Assembly: GCA_963850095.1 (NCBI GenBank)
Contig: CAWKJX010000001.1
Location: 97,935 to 161,934, forward strand
Direction of reading: 5' to 3'
Origin: Bog-473 sp963850095
GTDB lineage: Bacteria > Actinomycetota > Acidimicrobiia > Acidimicrobiales > RAAP-2
Length of the DNA stretch: 64,000 nt
The number at the start of each line of letters is the position of its first letter. Within the stretch, counting starts at the first letter, position 1. The position numbers and the translations under genes were made by a program. Of the stretch, positions 8,561-17,085 are shown piece after piece. The notes under the pieces were generated by a model, which searched no databases, was not told the DNA's origin, and saw nothing but the letters and a program-made list of their open reading frames with translations.

Positions 8561-9669
8561 GCCTCGAGGCGGGCGGACGCCCCGACGACGCCCGTCCCGA
8601 CCTGGTGCGCGCCTGCCGTCGGGAGCCCGTGGCGCGCACGCCGGTGTGGTTCATGCGCCAGGCCGGGCGCGCGCTGCCCGAGTACCGCTCGGCGCGGGGA
8701 GACGGCTCCATTCTGGCCGCCATCGCCGACGCCCCGCTGGCCGCGGAGCTGACCCTGCAACCCGTGCACCGCTACGGCGTGGACGCGGCGGTTCTCTTCT
8801 CCGACATTGTCGTGCCGGTGCATGCGATCGGCTTCGGCGTCGAGATCGAACCCGGACGCGGCCCGGTGGTGGCATCGCCCTTCCGCGGCGCGGCCGACCT
8901 GTCGCGGTTGCGACCGTTCGCCCCGGCGGAGGATGCGCCGTACGTGGCGGAGGCGGTGGCGGCGGTGCGGCGGGAGCTGGCCGGGACGGGGGTGGCGTTG
9001 ATCGGCTTCGCGGGAGCACCGTTCACGGTGGCGTCGTATCTCGTCGAAGGCGGGCCGTCGCGGACCTTCACCAAGGTGAAGGTGCTCATGCACACCGAGC
9101 CGGCACTGTGGGCCCAGTTGACCGAGCGGCTGGCCGCCATGGCAGTGGCCTCGCTGCGCTCGCAGGTGGAGGCGGGGGCGCAGGCGGTGCAGCTGTTCGA
9201 CAGCTGGGCGGGGTCGCTCTCACCCGACGAGTACGCCCGCTTCGCGCTGCCGGCCACGCGGGCGGTGCTCGAGGGTGTGGCGGACCTCGACGTGCCGACC
9301 ATCCTCTTCGGAGTGGGCACGGGCGAGCTGCTGGCGCTGATGGCGTCGGCCGGTCCCTCGGTGGTGGGCGTCGACTGGCGGGTGCCGTTGGACGAGGCGC
9401 GCCGTCGGGTCGGCCCGGCGTGCGCGGTGCAGGGCAACCTCGATCCGGCGCTGGTATTGGCTCCGTGGCCGGTGGTCGACGACGCGGTGCGGACCGTGCT
9501 GGCGCGGGCGGCGACCGGCGGGGGCGGCGGCGCCGGGGGCGGGCACAGCACTGGGCCCGGTACCGGGCACATCTTCAACCTGGGGCACGGCGTGCTGCCC
9601 GAGTCGGACCCCGGGATCCTGGCCGCGGTGGTGGACCTCGTCCACCACGAGACGGCGACGGCCCCGTGA
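8557..9669 (+). CDS. hemE: Uroporphyrinogen decarboxylase
   Basis: 370 residues. Converts uroporphyrinogen III to coproporphyrinogen III in the cytoplasm. The N-terminal signature 'TPVWFMRQAGRALPEYR' contains the substrate-binding Arg pair, and 'VLFSDIVVPVHAIG' holds the catalytic Asp. 'GFAGAPFTVASYLVEGG', 'QLFDSWAG' and the C-terminal 'NLGHGVLPESDP' complete the family pattern. A Gly/Ser-rich insertion near residue 320-335 (GGGGGAGGGHSTGPGTG) is unusual and probably a surface loop. The early steps are encoded separately in the hemACDBL cluster at 44-50 kb. Confidence 0.96.
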   Translation: MSLEAGGRPDDARPDLVRACRREPVARTPVWFMRQAGRALPEYRSARGDGSILAAIADAPLAAELTLQPVHRYGVDAAVLFSDIVVPVHAIGFGVEIEPGRGPVVASPFRGAADLSRLRPFAPAEDAPYVAEAVAAVRRELAGTGVALIGFAGAPFTVASYLVEGGPSRTFTKVKVLMHTEPALWAQLTERLAAMAVASLRSQVEAGAQAVQLFDSWAGSLSPDEYARFALPATRAVLEGVADLDVPTILFGVGTGELLALMASAGPSVVGVDWRVPLDEARRRVGPACAVQGNLDPALVLAPWPVVDDAVRTVLARAATGGGGGAGGGHSTGPGTGHIFNLGHGVLPESDPGILAAVVDLVHHETATAP

Positions 9670-10583
9670 GTGCCGGCGTCGGCGTCCTGTTGATGGCGCA
9701 CGGCACGCCCACGGGCGCGCCGGAGATCGAGCCCTTCTACACGCGCATACGACGGGGTCGGCCGCCCACGGCGGAGCAGCTGGCCGAGCTCGAGGCCCGC
9801 TACCGCGCCATCGGCGGGGTGTCGCCGCTGGCCGAGCGCACGGCGGCCCAGGTCGAGGCGGTACGCGCCGAGCTGGCGACGCGCCGGCCCGGCCGCTACG
9901 CCGTGTCGTTCGGCGCCAAGCACACGGACCCGCTCATCGAGGAGGCGGCGGCCACGCTGGCGGCCAGCGGGGTGGACCGGGTCATCGGCCTGGTGCTGAC
10001 ACCGCACGGCTCGTCCATGGGTTCGCAGGAGTACGTCGACCGGGCGGCCGAGGCCCTCGGGTCCACGCCCCTGGTAGCGGTCGGGCCCTGGTACGCCGAG
10101 CCGGCGCTGGTGTCGTTGCTGGCGGCGCGCCTGGGCGACGCGCTGGCGCGCCAGGCGGCGCCGCTCGAGCGGACCCATGTGCTCTTCACCGCACACTCGC
10201 TGCCCGAGCGCATCCGGGCCGCGGGCGACACCTACCCCGAGCAGCTCGAGGAGTCGGCGCACCTGGTGGCCCGAGCGGCGGGGTTGTCCGCCTGGGGCGT
10301 GGCGTGGCAGAGCGCCGGCCGCACGCCCGAACCCTGGCTCGGCCCCGACGTGCGCGACGAGGTCCGCCGTCTGGCGGCGGAGGGCGCGACGGACGCCGTC
10401 GTGGTGTGCCCTATCGGCTTCGTGGCCGATCACCTCGAGGTGCTCTACGACCTCGACGTCGAGCTGGCGGCGGTGGCGGCCGAGAGCGGCCTGTCCTACG
10501 GGCGCACGGCCTCGCTGAACGACGACCCGGCTTTCGTGGCCGTGCTGGCCGACGTCATCACGGCGGCCGACGGAACTCGGTGA
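9666..10583 (+). CDS. hemH: Ferrochelatase (coproporphyrin type likely)
   Basis: 305 residues; GTG start at 9666 overlaps the hemE stop (GTGA). Inserts ferrous iron into the porphyrin ring. Landmarks are 'VLLMAHGTPTG' at the N-terminus, the region 'VLTPHGSSMGSQEY', and 'LFTAHSLPERI' with the conserved His-Ser-Leu-Pro; the Glu-bearing 'CPIGFVADHLEVLYDLD' matches the second metal-site region. Position between hemE and hemY, with no hemN or hemF between, suggests the Gram-positive coproporphyrin-dependent route, in which HemY oxidises coproporphyrinogen first, this enzyme (CpfC) adds iron, and ChdC/HemQ finishes; ChdC is not in the window. Confidence 0.92.
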   Translation: MSAGVGVLLMAHGTPTGAPEIEPFYTRIRRGRPPTAEQLAELEARYRAIGGVSPLAERTAAQVEAVRAELATRRPGRYAVSFGAKHTDPLIEEAAATLAASGVDRVIGLVLTPHGSSMGSQEYVDRAAEALGSTPLVAVGPWYAEPALVSLLAARLGDALARQAAPLERTHVLFTAHSLPERIRAAGDTYPEQLEESAHLVARAAGLSAWGVAWQSAGRTPEPWLGPDVRDEVRRLAAEGATDAVVVCPIGFVADHLEVLYDLDVELAAVAAESGLSYGRTASLNDDPAFVAVLADVITAADGTR

Positions 10584-10584
10584 G

Positions 10585-12000
10585 ATGGCGGGACGGGTCG
10601 TCGTCGTCGGCGGTGGCATCAGCGGCCTCGCCGCCGCATGGGAGCTGACGGGCGGTGCCTCGGCCCGGACGGCCGGGCCCGAGGTGGTGGTGCTCGAACA
10701 GGGCGGGCGTCTCGGCGGCGCGCTGCGCAGCGAGGAGGTCGGCCACCGCACCGTGGACGTGGGTCCCGACGGCTTCCTCGGCCGCCGGCCCGAAGCGGCG
10801 CAGCTGGCGCGCGAGGTCGGGCTGGCCGAGGCGCTGGTGCCCCTCGCCGGTCGGGGCGCGTCGGTGTGGGCGCGCGGCAAGCTCCGACCGATGCCCGAAG
10901 CGTTGGCGCTGGGCGTGCCCACCCGGTTCTGGCCGACGGCCCGCTCGGGCATTCTGAGCCTGCGGGGGCGGCTCGGCCTGGCCCGCGACGCGCTGTTGCC
11001 GCGGCCAGGCGGGCGTGGTCCGATCGGCGACCGCTCGGTGGGGCCCCTGGTGGCGAACAAGCTCGGGCGGCGCGTGGTCGACGCGCTGGTCGACCCCCTC
11101 GTTGGCGGCATCCACGCCGGCTCGGTCGACGACATGTCCACCGCGGCCGCCTTCCCCGCCCTGCTCGTGGCGGCCCAGCGCCGGGGCAGCCTGATGCGGG
11201 CGCTGCGTGCCGAAATGCCCGCACCCGACCCGGACGGGCCACCGCTCTTCTGGGCGCTCGACGGCGGCATGGCCGCGCTGGTCGGGGCCGTGGCGGGCGG
11301 CGTGCGCGGGCGCGGCGGCGAGATCCGGATAGGTGTGGCGGCGGAACGCCTGGAACGCCGGGCCGCCGGCGGCTGGACCGTGTGGGCGGGGGGAACGGCG
11401 GTCGAGGCGGACGGGGTGGTCCTGGCCGTTCCGGCACCGGTGACGGCGGGCCTGCTGCGGCCGCACGACGAGGAGGCGGCGGCGCTGCTCGATGCGATCG
11501 ATTACGCCTCGGTGACGCTGGTCACGTTCCGGATCGGAGTCGACGACGTGCCGGCCGACCGGTACGGCACGGGCTTCCTGGTGCCGCGCCGCAGCCCGCC
11601 CCTCGACCGCGACCACGACGACTGGGCGGTGACGGCGTGCACCTATCTCGACCGCAAATGGCCCCACCTGGCACGCGACGGTGAGGTGTTGCTGCGGGCG
11701 TCGCTCGGGCGGGTCGACGACCGGCGGGCGGAGGAATGGAGCGACCGCGAGGTGGTCGAGCGGGCCTGGCGAGAGCTGGGTGCGCTGATGGGCGTGACGG
11801 GGCAGCCGCAGGAGGCCCTGGTGACGCGGTTCCCCGGCGCCTTCCCGCAGTACCGGGTGCACCACCTGCTCCGCACCGCCGGCGTGCAGGCCGCCACGGC
11901 GCGGCTGGGCGGCCTGGCCGTGGCGGGAGCGGCCTACCGCGGGGTCGGCATCCCGGCCTGCATTGCCAGCGGGCGGGACGCCGCGCACGCGCTGTTGTGA
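10585..12000 (+). CDS. hemY: Coproporphyrinogen III / protoporphyrinogen oxidase
   Basis: 471 residues. FAD-dependent, oxygen-dependent oxidation of the porphyrinogen to the porphyrin. The N-terminal dinucleotide fold is 'RVVVVGGGISGLAAAWEL' with a downstream acidic residue in 'VVVLEQGGRLGG'. Internal segments 'DVGPDGFLGRRPEA', 'DALVDPLVGGIHAG' and the C-terminal 'LAVAGAAYRGVGIPACIASG' (FAD-binding end) are typical of HemY/CgoX. It starts one base after the hemH stop and its own stop overlaps the next start. Whether it acts on copro- or protoporphyrinogen cannot be read from sequence alone; the hemE-hemH-hemY linkage favours the former. Confidence 0.93.
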   Translation: MAGRVVVVGGGISGLAAAWELTGGASARTAGPEVVVLEQGGRLGGALRSEEVGHRTVDVGPDGFLGRRPEAAQLAREVGLAEALVPLAGRGASVWARGKLRPMPEALALGVPTRFWPTARSGILSLRGRLGLARDALLPRPGGRGPIGDRSVGPLVANKLGRRVVDALVDPLVGGIHAGSVDDMSTAAAFPALLVAAQRRGSLMRALRAEMPAPDPDGPPLFWALDGGMAALVGAVAGGVRGRGGEIRIGVAAERLERRAAGGWTVWAGGTAVEADGVVLAVPAPVTAGLLRPHDEEAAALLDAIDYASVTLVTFRIGVDDVPADRYGTGFLVPRRSPPLDRDHDDWAVTACTYLDRKWPHLARDGEVLLRASLGRVDDRRAEEWSDREVVERAWRELGALMGVTGQPQEALVTRFPGAFPQYRVHHLLRTAGVQAATARLGGLAVAGAAYRGVGIPACIASGRDAAHALL

Positions 12001-13505
12001 GGCGGCGGGGCCGCGTGGCCGGCCCGTCGCTGTGCGCCGGCATTCTGCTGGCACTGTCGTTGCCGCCGTGGGGGTGGTGGCCACTCGGTGTGGTCGGGGC
12101 CGGCCTGTTCTATTGGCGCCTCGGCGGCCTGCCCGTGCGGGCGCGCCTGTGGTCGGGCTGGCTGGCCGGACTGGGTTGCTACGCCATCGGGTTGTTCTGG
12201 GCCCGCGCCTTCAACTGGTACGGGGCGGTCGTGCTGGTGCTCGTCGAGGCGCTGTTCTTCGGCGCCGCCGCGGTGGCCACGCCGCCTTTGAAGGGCCGGG
12301 CCCCGGCCTTCGTGGGCGCGTGCGTGCTGGCCGAGGCGGTGCGCATGACGTGGCCCTTCGGCGGCCTGCCGCTGGGCGGGGTGTTCCTGGGCCAGGCCGG
12401 TGGTCCGCTGGTGCAGCTGGCCCGCCTCGGCGGCCCGCTCCTCCTCACGGCCGGCGTCTACGCGAGCGGCGTGGTGGTGGCCACGCTGGCGGCCTGGCTG
12501 TGGACGCGTCGCCGGCGCGTGCCCGGCCCGGGGCTGGTGGGTTCGGCCGTCGTGGTCATCGGGCTGGTCGCGCTCGTCGCCGCCGGCGCCGTGGCGCCCG
12601 ACGGCGGCGCGCCGGTGCGCCCGGTGCGCGTGGCGCTGGTGCAGGGGGGCGGCCAGCGTGGGGTGAGCAAGGAGCAGGTCTCGCCGACGGCCGTCTACGA
12701 GGCGCAGCTGGCGGCGACCTACCCGGTCACGGCGGAGCACCCGGCCCCGGCGTTGGTGCTGTGGCCCGAGGACGTCGTGGCGCTCAACGGCCCGCTGGGC
12801 GGCTCACCCGAGGCGGCCCTGCTGAGCCGGCTGGCCGCCGAACTGCGCACGACCCTGCTGGTGGGCGTGACCTACCCCGTCTCGGACACCGCCTTCCGCA
12901 ACGAAATCGTGGCCTGGGGCCCACGCGGCACCGTCGTGGGTGTGTTCGAGAAGGTGCACCGCGTGCCCTTCGGCGAGTACGTGCCTTTCCGCTCCTTCTT
13001 CGCGCACTTCGCCAGCCTCTCGGGGGTCCCACTCGACGCCGTGCCGGGGCACGCCAGCGGGCTGATGCGCACGCCGGCGGGGCCGCTCGGGCTCTTGGTG
13101 TCCTTCGAGGTGTTCTACGCGGGGCGGAGCCGTTCGTCGGTGCGGGCCGGGGCCGAACTGCTGGCCGTGCCCACCAACACCTCGTCCTACAGCACGTCCC
13201 AGGTCCCGGCGCAGGAGGTGGCGGCCGACGTGGTGCAGGCGATCGAAACGGGCCGCGACCTGGTGCAGGCGGCACCGACGGGTTTCAGCACGGTGGTGAC
13301 CCAGCGCGGCGTGGTGGTCGAGCGCTCGACGCTGGGCGAGCGCCAAGTGCTGACGGCGACGGTGTCGCTGCGGCGCGGCCTCACGCCCTACGACCACTGG
13401 GGGGACCTGCCGGTGCTCATTCTCTCGGCGGTCGCACTCGTGGGCGGCTGGGTGCGGCAACTGCGCCTGAGGAGGGCGCCCCGTCGTGACGTCATGACCT
13501 CGTAG
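11997..13505 (+). CDS. lnt: Apolipoprotein N-acyltransferase-like membrane protein, Ser at the nucleophile position
   Basis: 502 residues; GTG at 11997 overlaps the hemY stop (GTGA). The first 200 residues are about six membrane helices ('LPPWGWWPLGVVG' is the usual N-terminal Lnt stretch); the rest is a nitrilase-type domain. Lnt transfers a third acyl chain to lipoprotein N-termini. Of the Glu-Lys-Cys triad, Glu is present near residue 258 ('LWPEDVV') and Lys near 319 ('VFEKVHRVPFGEYVP'), but the expected Cys in the '-CxE-' motif is Ser, codon TCC at 13101-13103, residue 369 ('LVSFEVFY'). Activity with Ser is uncertain. A C-terminal hydrophobic segment closes the protein. Last gene of the hemE string. 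Confidence 0.85.
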   Translation: MRRRGRVAGPSLCAGILLALSLPPWGWWPLGVVGAGLFYWRLGGLPVRARLWSGWLAGLGCYAIGLFWARAFNWYGAVVLVLVEALFFGAAAVATPPLKGRAPAFVGACVLAEAVRMTWPFGGLPLGGVFLGQAGGPLVQLARLGGPLLLTAGVYASGVVVATLAAWLWTRRRRVPGPGLVGSAVVVIGLVALVAAGAVAPDGGAPVRPVRVALVQGGGQRGVSKEQVSPTAVYEAQLAATYPVTAEHPAPALVLWPEDVVALNGPLGGSPEAALLSRLAAELRTTLLVGVTYPVSDTAFRNEIVAWGPRGTVVGVFEKVHRVPFGEYVPFRSFFAHFASLSGVPLDAVPGHASGLMRTPAGPLGLLVSFEVFYAGRSRSSVRAGAELLAVPTNTSSYSTSQVPAQEVAADVVQAIETGRDLVQAAPTGFSTVVTQRGVVVERSTLGERQVLTATVSLRRGLTPYDHWGDLPVLILSAVALVGGWVRQLRLRRAPRRDVMTS

Positions 13506-13600
13506 GCGCCGAGCTCCGATTCCTGCTGACTCTGTCCGTCTCCTAGAGCGCGATTTCGAATGGCCGGGTTCCCGATGCCGGGTTTCGGATGGCCGGCCGA

Positions 13601-14431
13601 TCAGGTGCGGGCGATCGAATGCACGAACTCCGACCACACGCTGACCCACTCGTCCCATACGGGTGGCGGATAGTCATGGCCCATTCCCTCGATCTCGACG
13701 TAGCGGGCACCGGGAACGACTGCCGCCGTGCGGCGCCCTCCACTGGGGTCGATCAAGGTGTCACGGCTGCCGTGCAGCACGAGGACGGGGAGATCGATCG
13801 TGGCCAGTTGATCGGCCCGTGACCCGTCGTGCCCGACCGCCCTCATCTGGCGGCCGGTCCCCTTTGGACAAAAGCATCGGTCGTACGCAGCGGCGGCCCG
13901 CTCTCGTATGGCGTCGTCGTCCAGCCATTCGGGCTTGGATCCGTACACGTGCAGGGCCGCAACTCGATCCTCGATATAGGCCGATCGAGACGAAGCAGGT
14001 GGCGCCATCAGGAAGGCAAGAGCCGCCTCGGAGCTGTCGCCGTAGCCGGGCTCACCTGTACGGGACATGACCGACGTCATGGAGAGCAAGCGGTCGCCAT
14101 GGTCGATGGCGAGCCGTTGGGCGATCATCCCTCCCATGGAGCAGCCCATGACGTGCGCCTTTTCCACCCCCACCGCATCGAGCACCGCGACGGCGTCATC
14201 GGCCATGTCGGCGAGCGCGTAGTCGACACCGTCGAGCTTGCTGGAGAGCCCGACGTCGCGGTTGTCGAATCTGACGACCTGGAAGCCCTCGTCGCAGAAG
14301 AGCTCACACCAGGGCACGTCGTAGTTGACGCACTGGGATCCGAGGCCATTGATCAGGAGGAGCGTCGGCTGGCCCGGGTCGCCGAAAGACTCGTAGTGAA
14401 GTTCCACTTCGCCATTGCGTGCCGTGCTCAC
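13601..14431 (-). CDS. Alpha/beta-fold hydrolase
   Basis: 276 residues. The fold is clear: oxyanion region 'LLLINGLGSQC', nucleophile elbow 'GCSMGG' with the catalytic Ser, acid in 'HGSRDTLIDP', and the His in 'GMGHDYPPPVWDE'. 'RFDNRDVGLSS' is the usual strand-4 region of the esterase/lipase group. A strong GGGAGGACG ribosome site sits directly before the GTG start. It looks like a soluble esterase; the substrate cannot be told. Base composition is less GC-extreme here than in the flanking hem genes, and no operon partner overlaps it, so it may be an accessory gene. Confidence 0.85.
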   Translation of the reverse strand: MSTARNGEVELHYESFGDPGQPTLLLINGLGSQCVNYDVPWCELFCDEGFQVVRFDNRDVGLSSKLDGVDYALADMADDAVAVLDAVGVEKAHVMGCSMGGMIAQRLAIDHGDRLLSMTSVMSRTGEPGYGDSSEAALAFLMAPPASSRSAYIEDRVAALHVYGSKPEWLDDDAIRERAAAAYDRCFCPKGTGRQMRAVGHDGSRADQLATIDLPVLVLHGSRDTLIDPSGGRRTAAVVPGARYVEIEGMGHDYPPPVWDEWVSVWSEFVHSIART

Positions 14432-14586
14432 CGTCCTCCCTTCCTGGGCTCGTGACCTCGTGGCCGACCTCGGAGTGTAGGTCGTCGTTTCTATGGGGAC
14501 TCTGGAGCATGGCGAACGGGGTGGGCCCCATTCCGTGACGAGGGCATCGACAACATCTGTGAGCAGCCGGGCAATGACGGCAACGG

Positions 14587-14982
14587 CTACCCCGGCGGGG
14601 CGAAGAACTCCAGCGCGATGTTGTCGGGATCACGGAAGGACAGGCCCGAACCGTAGGGGGCATCGATGATGCCGCCATTTTCGATACCGAGGTCGTTGAG
14701 CTTCGATTCCCATTGCTCGAGCTCGGCGCGGTTCGCGCAGGCGAAGGCGAGGTGGTCCAGACCCGGACGCCGTTCGTCGAAGGGATCCGATCCGTGAGGG
14801 TCGGGGAATTGGTGGATGCCAACCAGAGTCTGGCTGCCCAGGATCCAGACCACGTGGTGGAACGACCCGGTGTCTTCGTCGATGACGGGTGGAGCGCCGA
14901 AGAGCTCCTGATACCAAGGCCGACTCTGAGCAAGATCCGTCACGGTCAGGGCCACGTGGGTGACGCCGGGGAAATCGGGCAT
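14587..14982 (-). CDS. VOC-family (glyoxalase/bleomycin-resistance fold) protein
   Basis: 131 residues forming two beta-alpha-beta-beta-beta modules. Possible metal ligands occur at the usual places: His in 'VTHVALTVTD', His in 'PGLDHLAFAC' and Glu in 'DNIALEFFAPPG'. The phrase 'FRDPDNIALEFF' is characteristic of this superfamily. Members include lactoylglutathione lyases, dioxygenases and antibiotic-binding proteins; nothing here selects one. The start is supported by a GAGGAGG site just upstream (minus strand, about 14989-14996). Transcribed toward the alpha/beta hydrolase with a 155-base gap in which I see no gene. Confidence 0.82.
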   Translation of the reverse strand: MPDFPGVTHVALTVTDLAQSRPWYQELFGAPPVIDEDTGSFHHVVWILGSQTLVGIHQFPDPHGSDPFDERRPGLDHLAFACANRAELEQWESKLNDLGIENGGIIDAPYGSGLSFRDPDNIALEFFAPPG

Positions 14983-15456
14983 GAGTACCTCCTCAAAGCA
15001 TGGTGCTGCTCAACATAGCCACGTCATCCGCAGAGTTCACCCGGTACGCCGTCGGCCCTGTGGTTGAGCTGTGCCATGTGGCCCCGGGAGGATCGGGCGA
15101 CTTACTCTTGATGTAGGCGGGTGGACCGATGTGCGAAGGGTGCCCTGGGCCACATCTGGCGTCCAACTCCGGAGCGGGGCGTCAAGCGCGCCGGAGCTGG
15201 ACGTCCTATGGGGGGTTGGCGGCACCCACAGCGTCCGGCATCGGCATGGCTGAGCAACCAACGCGGCGAGTATCGTGCGGGCCGTGATTCAGCGTGCGCC
15301 GTCTGAGCGTTGGTGGCTGCCTTACTGAGGCGGCCCCACCTTCCGCCGCGCCCTGCGCACCTTTGGGAAGCCGCCTCCTCGGAGGCGGCTTCGTGCTGCG
15401 GAGCCCCACCTCCCTGACGGTGGTCTTCCCCTCGAAAAATGAGAGGAGCACCACAC
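14983..15456. other. Intergenic region without a supportable gene
   Basis: 474 bases between the divergent VOC gene and the methyltransferase gene. Several short open frames exist on both strands but none has a ribosome site plus a convincing protein. The notable content is a perfect 12-base-pair hairpin (15367-15392) and the ribosome site of the downstream gene. Promoters for both flanking genes should lie here; I cannot pick out convincing -35/-10 boxes. Confidence 0.5.
15367..15392. terminator. Perfect 12-bp stem hairpin, terminator- or attenuator-like
   Basis: GAAGCCGCCTCC, two-base loop TC, then GGAGGCGGCTTC: a perfect inverted repeat. There is no T-run after it on either strand, so it is not a classic intrinsic terminator, but stems of this strength often terminate or process transcripts in high-GC actinobacteria. 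It stands about 65 bases upstream of the methyltransferase start, so it could be a leader structure of that gene or the end of an unseen short transcript. Confidence 0.45.
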
Positions 15457-16290
15457 ATGACAACCGAAGAGCCCTTCGCCTCACCAGTCGGTCCACCTGA
15501 TCCGGCGATACCGGTTCGCTACGCCTTCGGGGACGCCGCAACCGCGGCCACCCGTCTCCAGCTCCTCGATCGGGTCTTCGCCCGACCGAGTCAACTGCTG
15601 GTCGACGTGGCGGCCTCGAGCCCGATCGGCCTCGCCGTCGACCTGGGGTGTGGACCGGGCTTCACAACCCGACTTCTCGCCGACCGGCTCCGGCCACATC
15701 GACTGGTGGGGCTGGACACGTCCGAGGCGTTCTTGGCGCAGGCCGCGGCCGCCGTACCCTCGGCCGATTTCCTCCGCCACGATGTCACCCGGCTGCCATT
15801 GCCCACCGGACCTTCCGACCTTCTGCACGCCCGGTTCGTCCTCTCGCACCTGCCGCAGCCCGAGCGCGTACTCACGGCGTGGCTGGAGCAACTGAATCCA
15901 GGTGGTTACCTCCTCATTCTGGAAGACGACGAAATCCTTTCCGACCATCCGGTCCTGGCCGCCTACGAGGAGATGGCTCGTTCACTCGTGACGCATCGGG
16001 GTGGCGATCTGTGGGTCGGATCCCGGCTGGCGCGGCTGCAGCCGCCTCCCGGCTATCGGACCCTGGTCAACCGGCTCTACTCACATCCGATTCCGGTTGC
16101 CCTGGCGGCCCAGCTGTTCTCCATGAACTTCGCCGTCTGGCGGCATGACCCCTTCATCGTCGAGACCTATGCGCACTCGCTGCTCGAGGACATGGCGCGG
16201 GAGCTGGCCCGCACGGCCGGAATGGAGCAACCGGGGCAGGTCATGTTCGAACTGCGTCTGCTCGCCTACCGCCGTCCGCCGTCGGGATGA
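15457..16290 (+). CDS. Class I SAM-dependent methyltransferase
   Basis: 277 residues. ATG at 15457 is supported by GAGAGGAG (15441-15448) and is better than the ATG at 15439. The SAM-binding fold shows motif I 'AVDLGCGPGFTTRLLAD', the acidic end of strand 2 in 'LVGLDTSEAFLAQA', motif II near 'DFLRHDVTRLPLP' and motif III 'LNPGGYLLILEDDE'. The C-terminal third is probably substrate-binding; the substrate is unknown. It stands alone, after a long leader containing a strong hairpin and before a pair of hairpins. No neighbour suggests a pathway. Confidence 0.85.
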   Translation: MTTEEPFASPVGPPDPAIPVRYAFGDAATAATRLQLLDRVFARPSQLLVDVAASSPIGLAVDLGCGPGFTTRLLADRLRPHRLVGLDTSEAFLAQAAAAVPSADFLRHDVTRLPLPTGPSDLLHARFVLSHLPQPERVLTAWLEQLNPGGYLLILEDDEILSDHPVLAAYEEMARSLVTHRGGDLWVGSRLARLQPPPGYRTLVNRLYSHPIPVALAAQLFSMNFAVWRHDPFIVETYAHSLLEDMARELARTAGMEQPGQVMFELRLLAYRRPPSG

Positions 16291-16330
16291 AGGCACCCGG
16301 ACCGACCGCCGACTGCCTATGGCGTCGGCT

Positions 16331-16368
16331 TTCCGTCTGCGCCGACGGAACGGAACATCGTCGTTCCG
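16331..16368. terminator. Two back-to-back hairpins between convergent genes
   Basis: First stem TTCCGTC (16331-16337) pairs with GACGGAA (16344-16350), loop TGCGCC. Immediately after, CGGAAC (16351-16356) pairs with GTTCCG (16363-16368), loop ATCGTC. They lie 40-78 bases after the methyltransferase stop and about 135 bases beyond the convergent HAD gene's stop, the expected place for a bidirectional terminator. No T-run follows. Confidence 0.45.
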
Positions 16369-16502
16369 GTAGATCTGGTTCGGCGGAAGGGCAGACGCAC
16401 AGGTACTCAGGAACACACCCACCCACGAGACATCCACCCACGGCGTACAACCCGGGCGTGACATTCCTTCTCGGGGGCGGGCCGGCCCGGGGCGCGGAAG
16501 GG

Positions 16503-16946
16503 CTATTCGTAGTACCCCGAGTGGATGTAGACGCAAGGGATCCCGGCGGCGACGTACATGGCGTGGTTGGACGGGTCGTCCTCGAAGGCCAGTCGCAGGT
16601 CGAAGCCGTGCGCCCGCAGGTCCTCCACGACGCCCTGCTTGAACGAGGTCACCTGGGCGTAGTCGCCCCGTGACCGCATGACGAGGAGGTCCCAGCGCAG
16701 CCCGTAGCGCTTCAGCCAGGCCAGGGTCTGCGGCTGGACGCGCTGGGGTCGGCCCGTGAGCAGAATCACGGCCAGCGACGGGTCGAGCAGCTCGAGCAGT
16801 CGGGCCACCTCCTCGATCACCAGGTCGTCGCCGCAGGCCTCGAAGAACGACGTCCAGTCCCGCCGGCCCCGGTCGAGGAAGTGCTGGCGCCCGGCCGCAT
16901 CCGAGAGGACGCCGTCGATGTCGAACACGACGGCCGGGCCCGACAC
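16503..16946 (-). CDS. HAD-superfamily phosphatase
   Basis: 147 residues, small for the superfamily. Motif I is intact as 'VVFDIDGVLSD' (Asp nucleophile and general acid two residues later); motif II is in 'AVILLTGRPQRVQPQT' (Thr); a Lys in 'TSFKQGVV' could be motif III and 'LAFEDDPSN' supplies the motif IV acids. The layout, with little or no cap domain, resembles the phosphatase part of polynucleotide kinase/phosphatase enzymes and acid phosphatases. GTG at 16946 is chosen because it precedes the conserved core by six residues; the longer upstream open frame is the antisense shadow of the next gene. Substrate unknown. Confidence 0.75.
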   Translation of the reverse strand: MSGPAVVFDIDGVLSDAAGRQHFLDRGRRDWTSFFEACGDDLVIEEVARLLELLDPSLAVILLTGRPQRVQPQTLAWLKRYGLRWDLLVMRSRGDYAQVTSFKQGVVEDLRAHGFDLRLAFEDDPSNHAMYVAAGIPCVYIHSGYYE

Positions 16947-17085
16947 GTCGTCCCCGTCGCGCCAGGTCCAGCCCCTCTGATGGTCGTCCTCTGGCCGGGC
17001 CGCGGACACGAAAGCGCAGCCTAACGGCGCTGCCCGCACACCCGGTTCCCGCCCCTCGACGAGCGAACGGGCCAGCCGCACCCCT

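Noticed and set aside
11736..11996. Upstream extension of the lnt frame inside hemY
   Set aside because: The added residues are shadow sequence of hemY; the GTG at 11997 overlaps the hemY stop as in the rest of this operon.
15206..15541. Short open frames in the 15 kb spacer
   Set aside because: No ribosome sites, no hydrophobic or domain pattern, and they cross the perfect hairpin.
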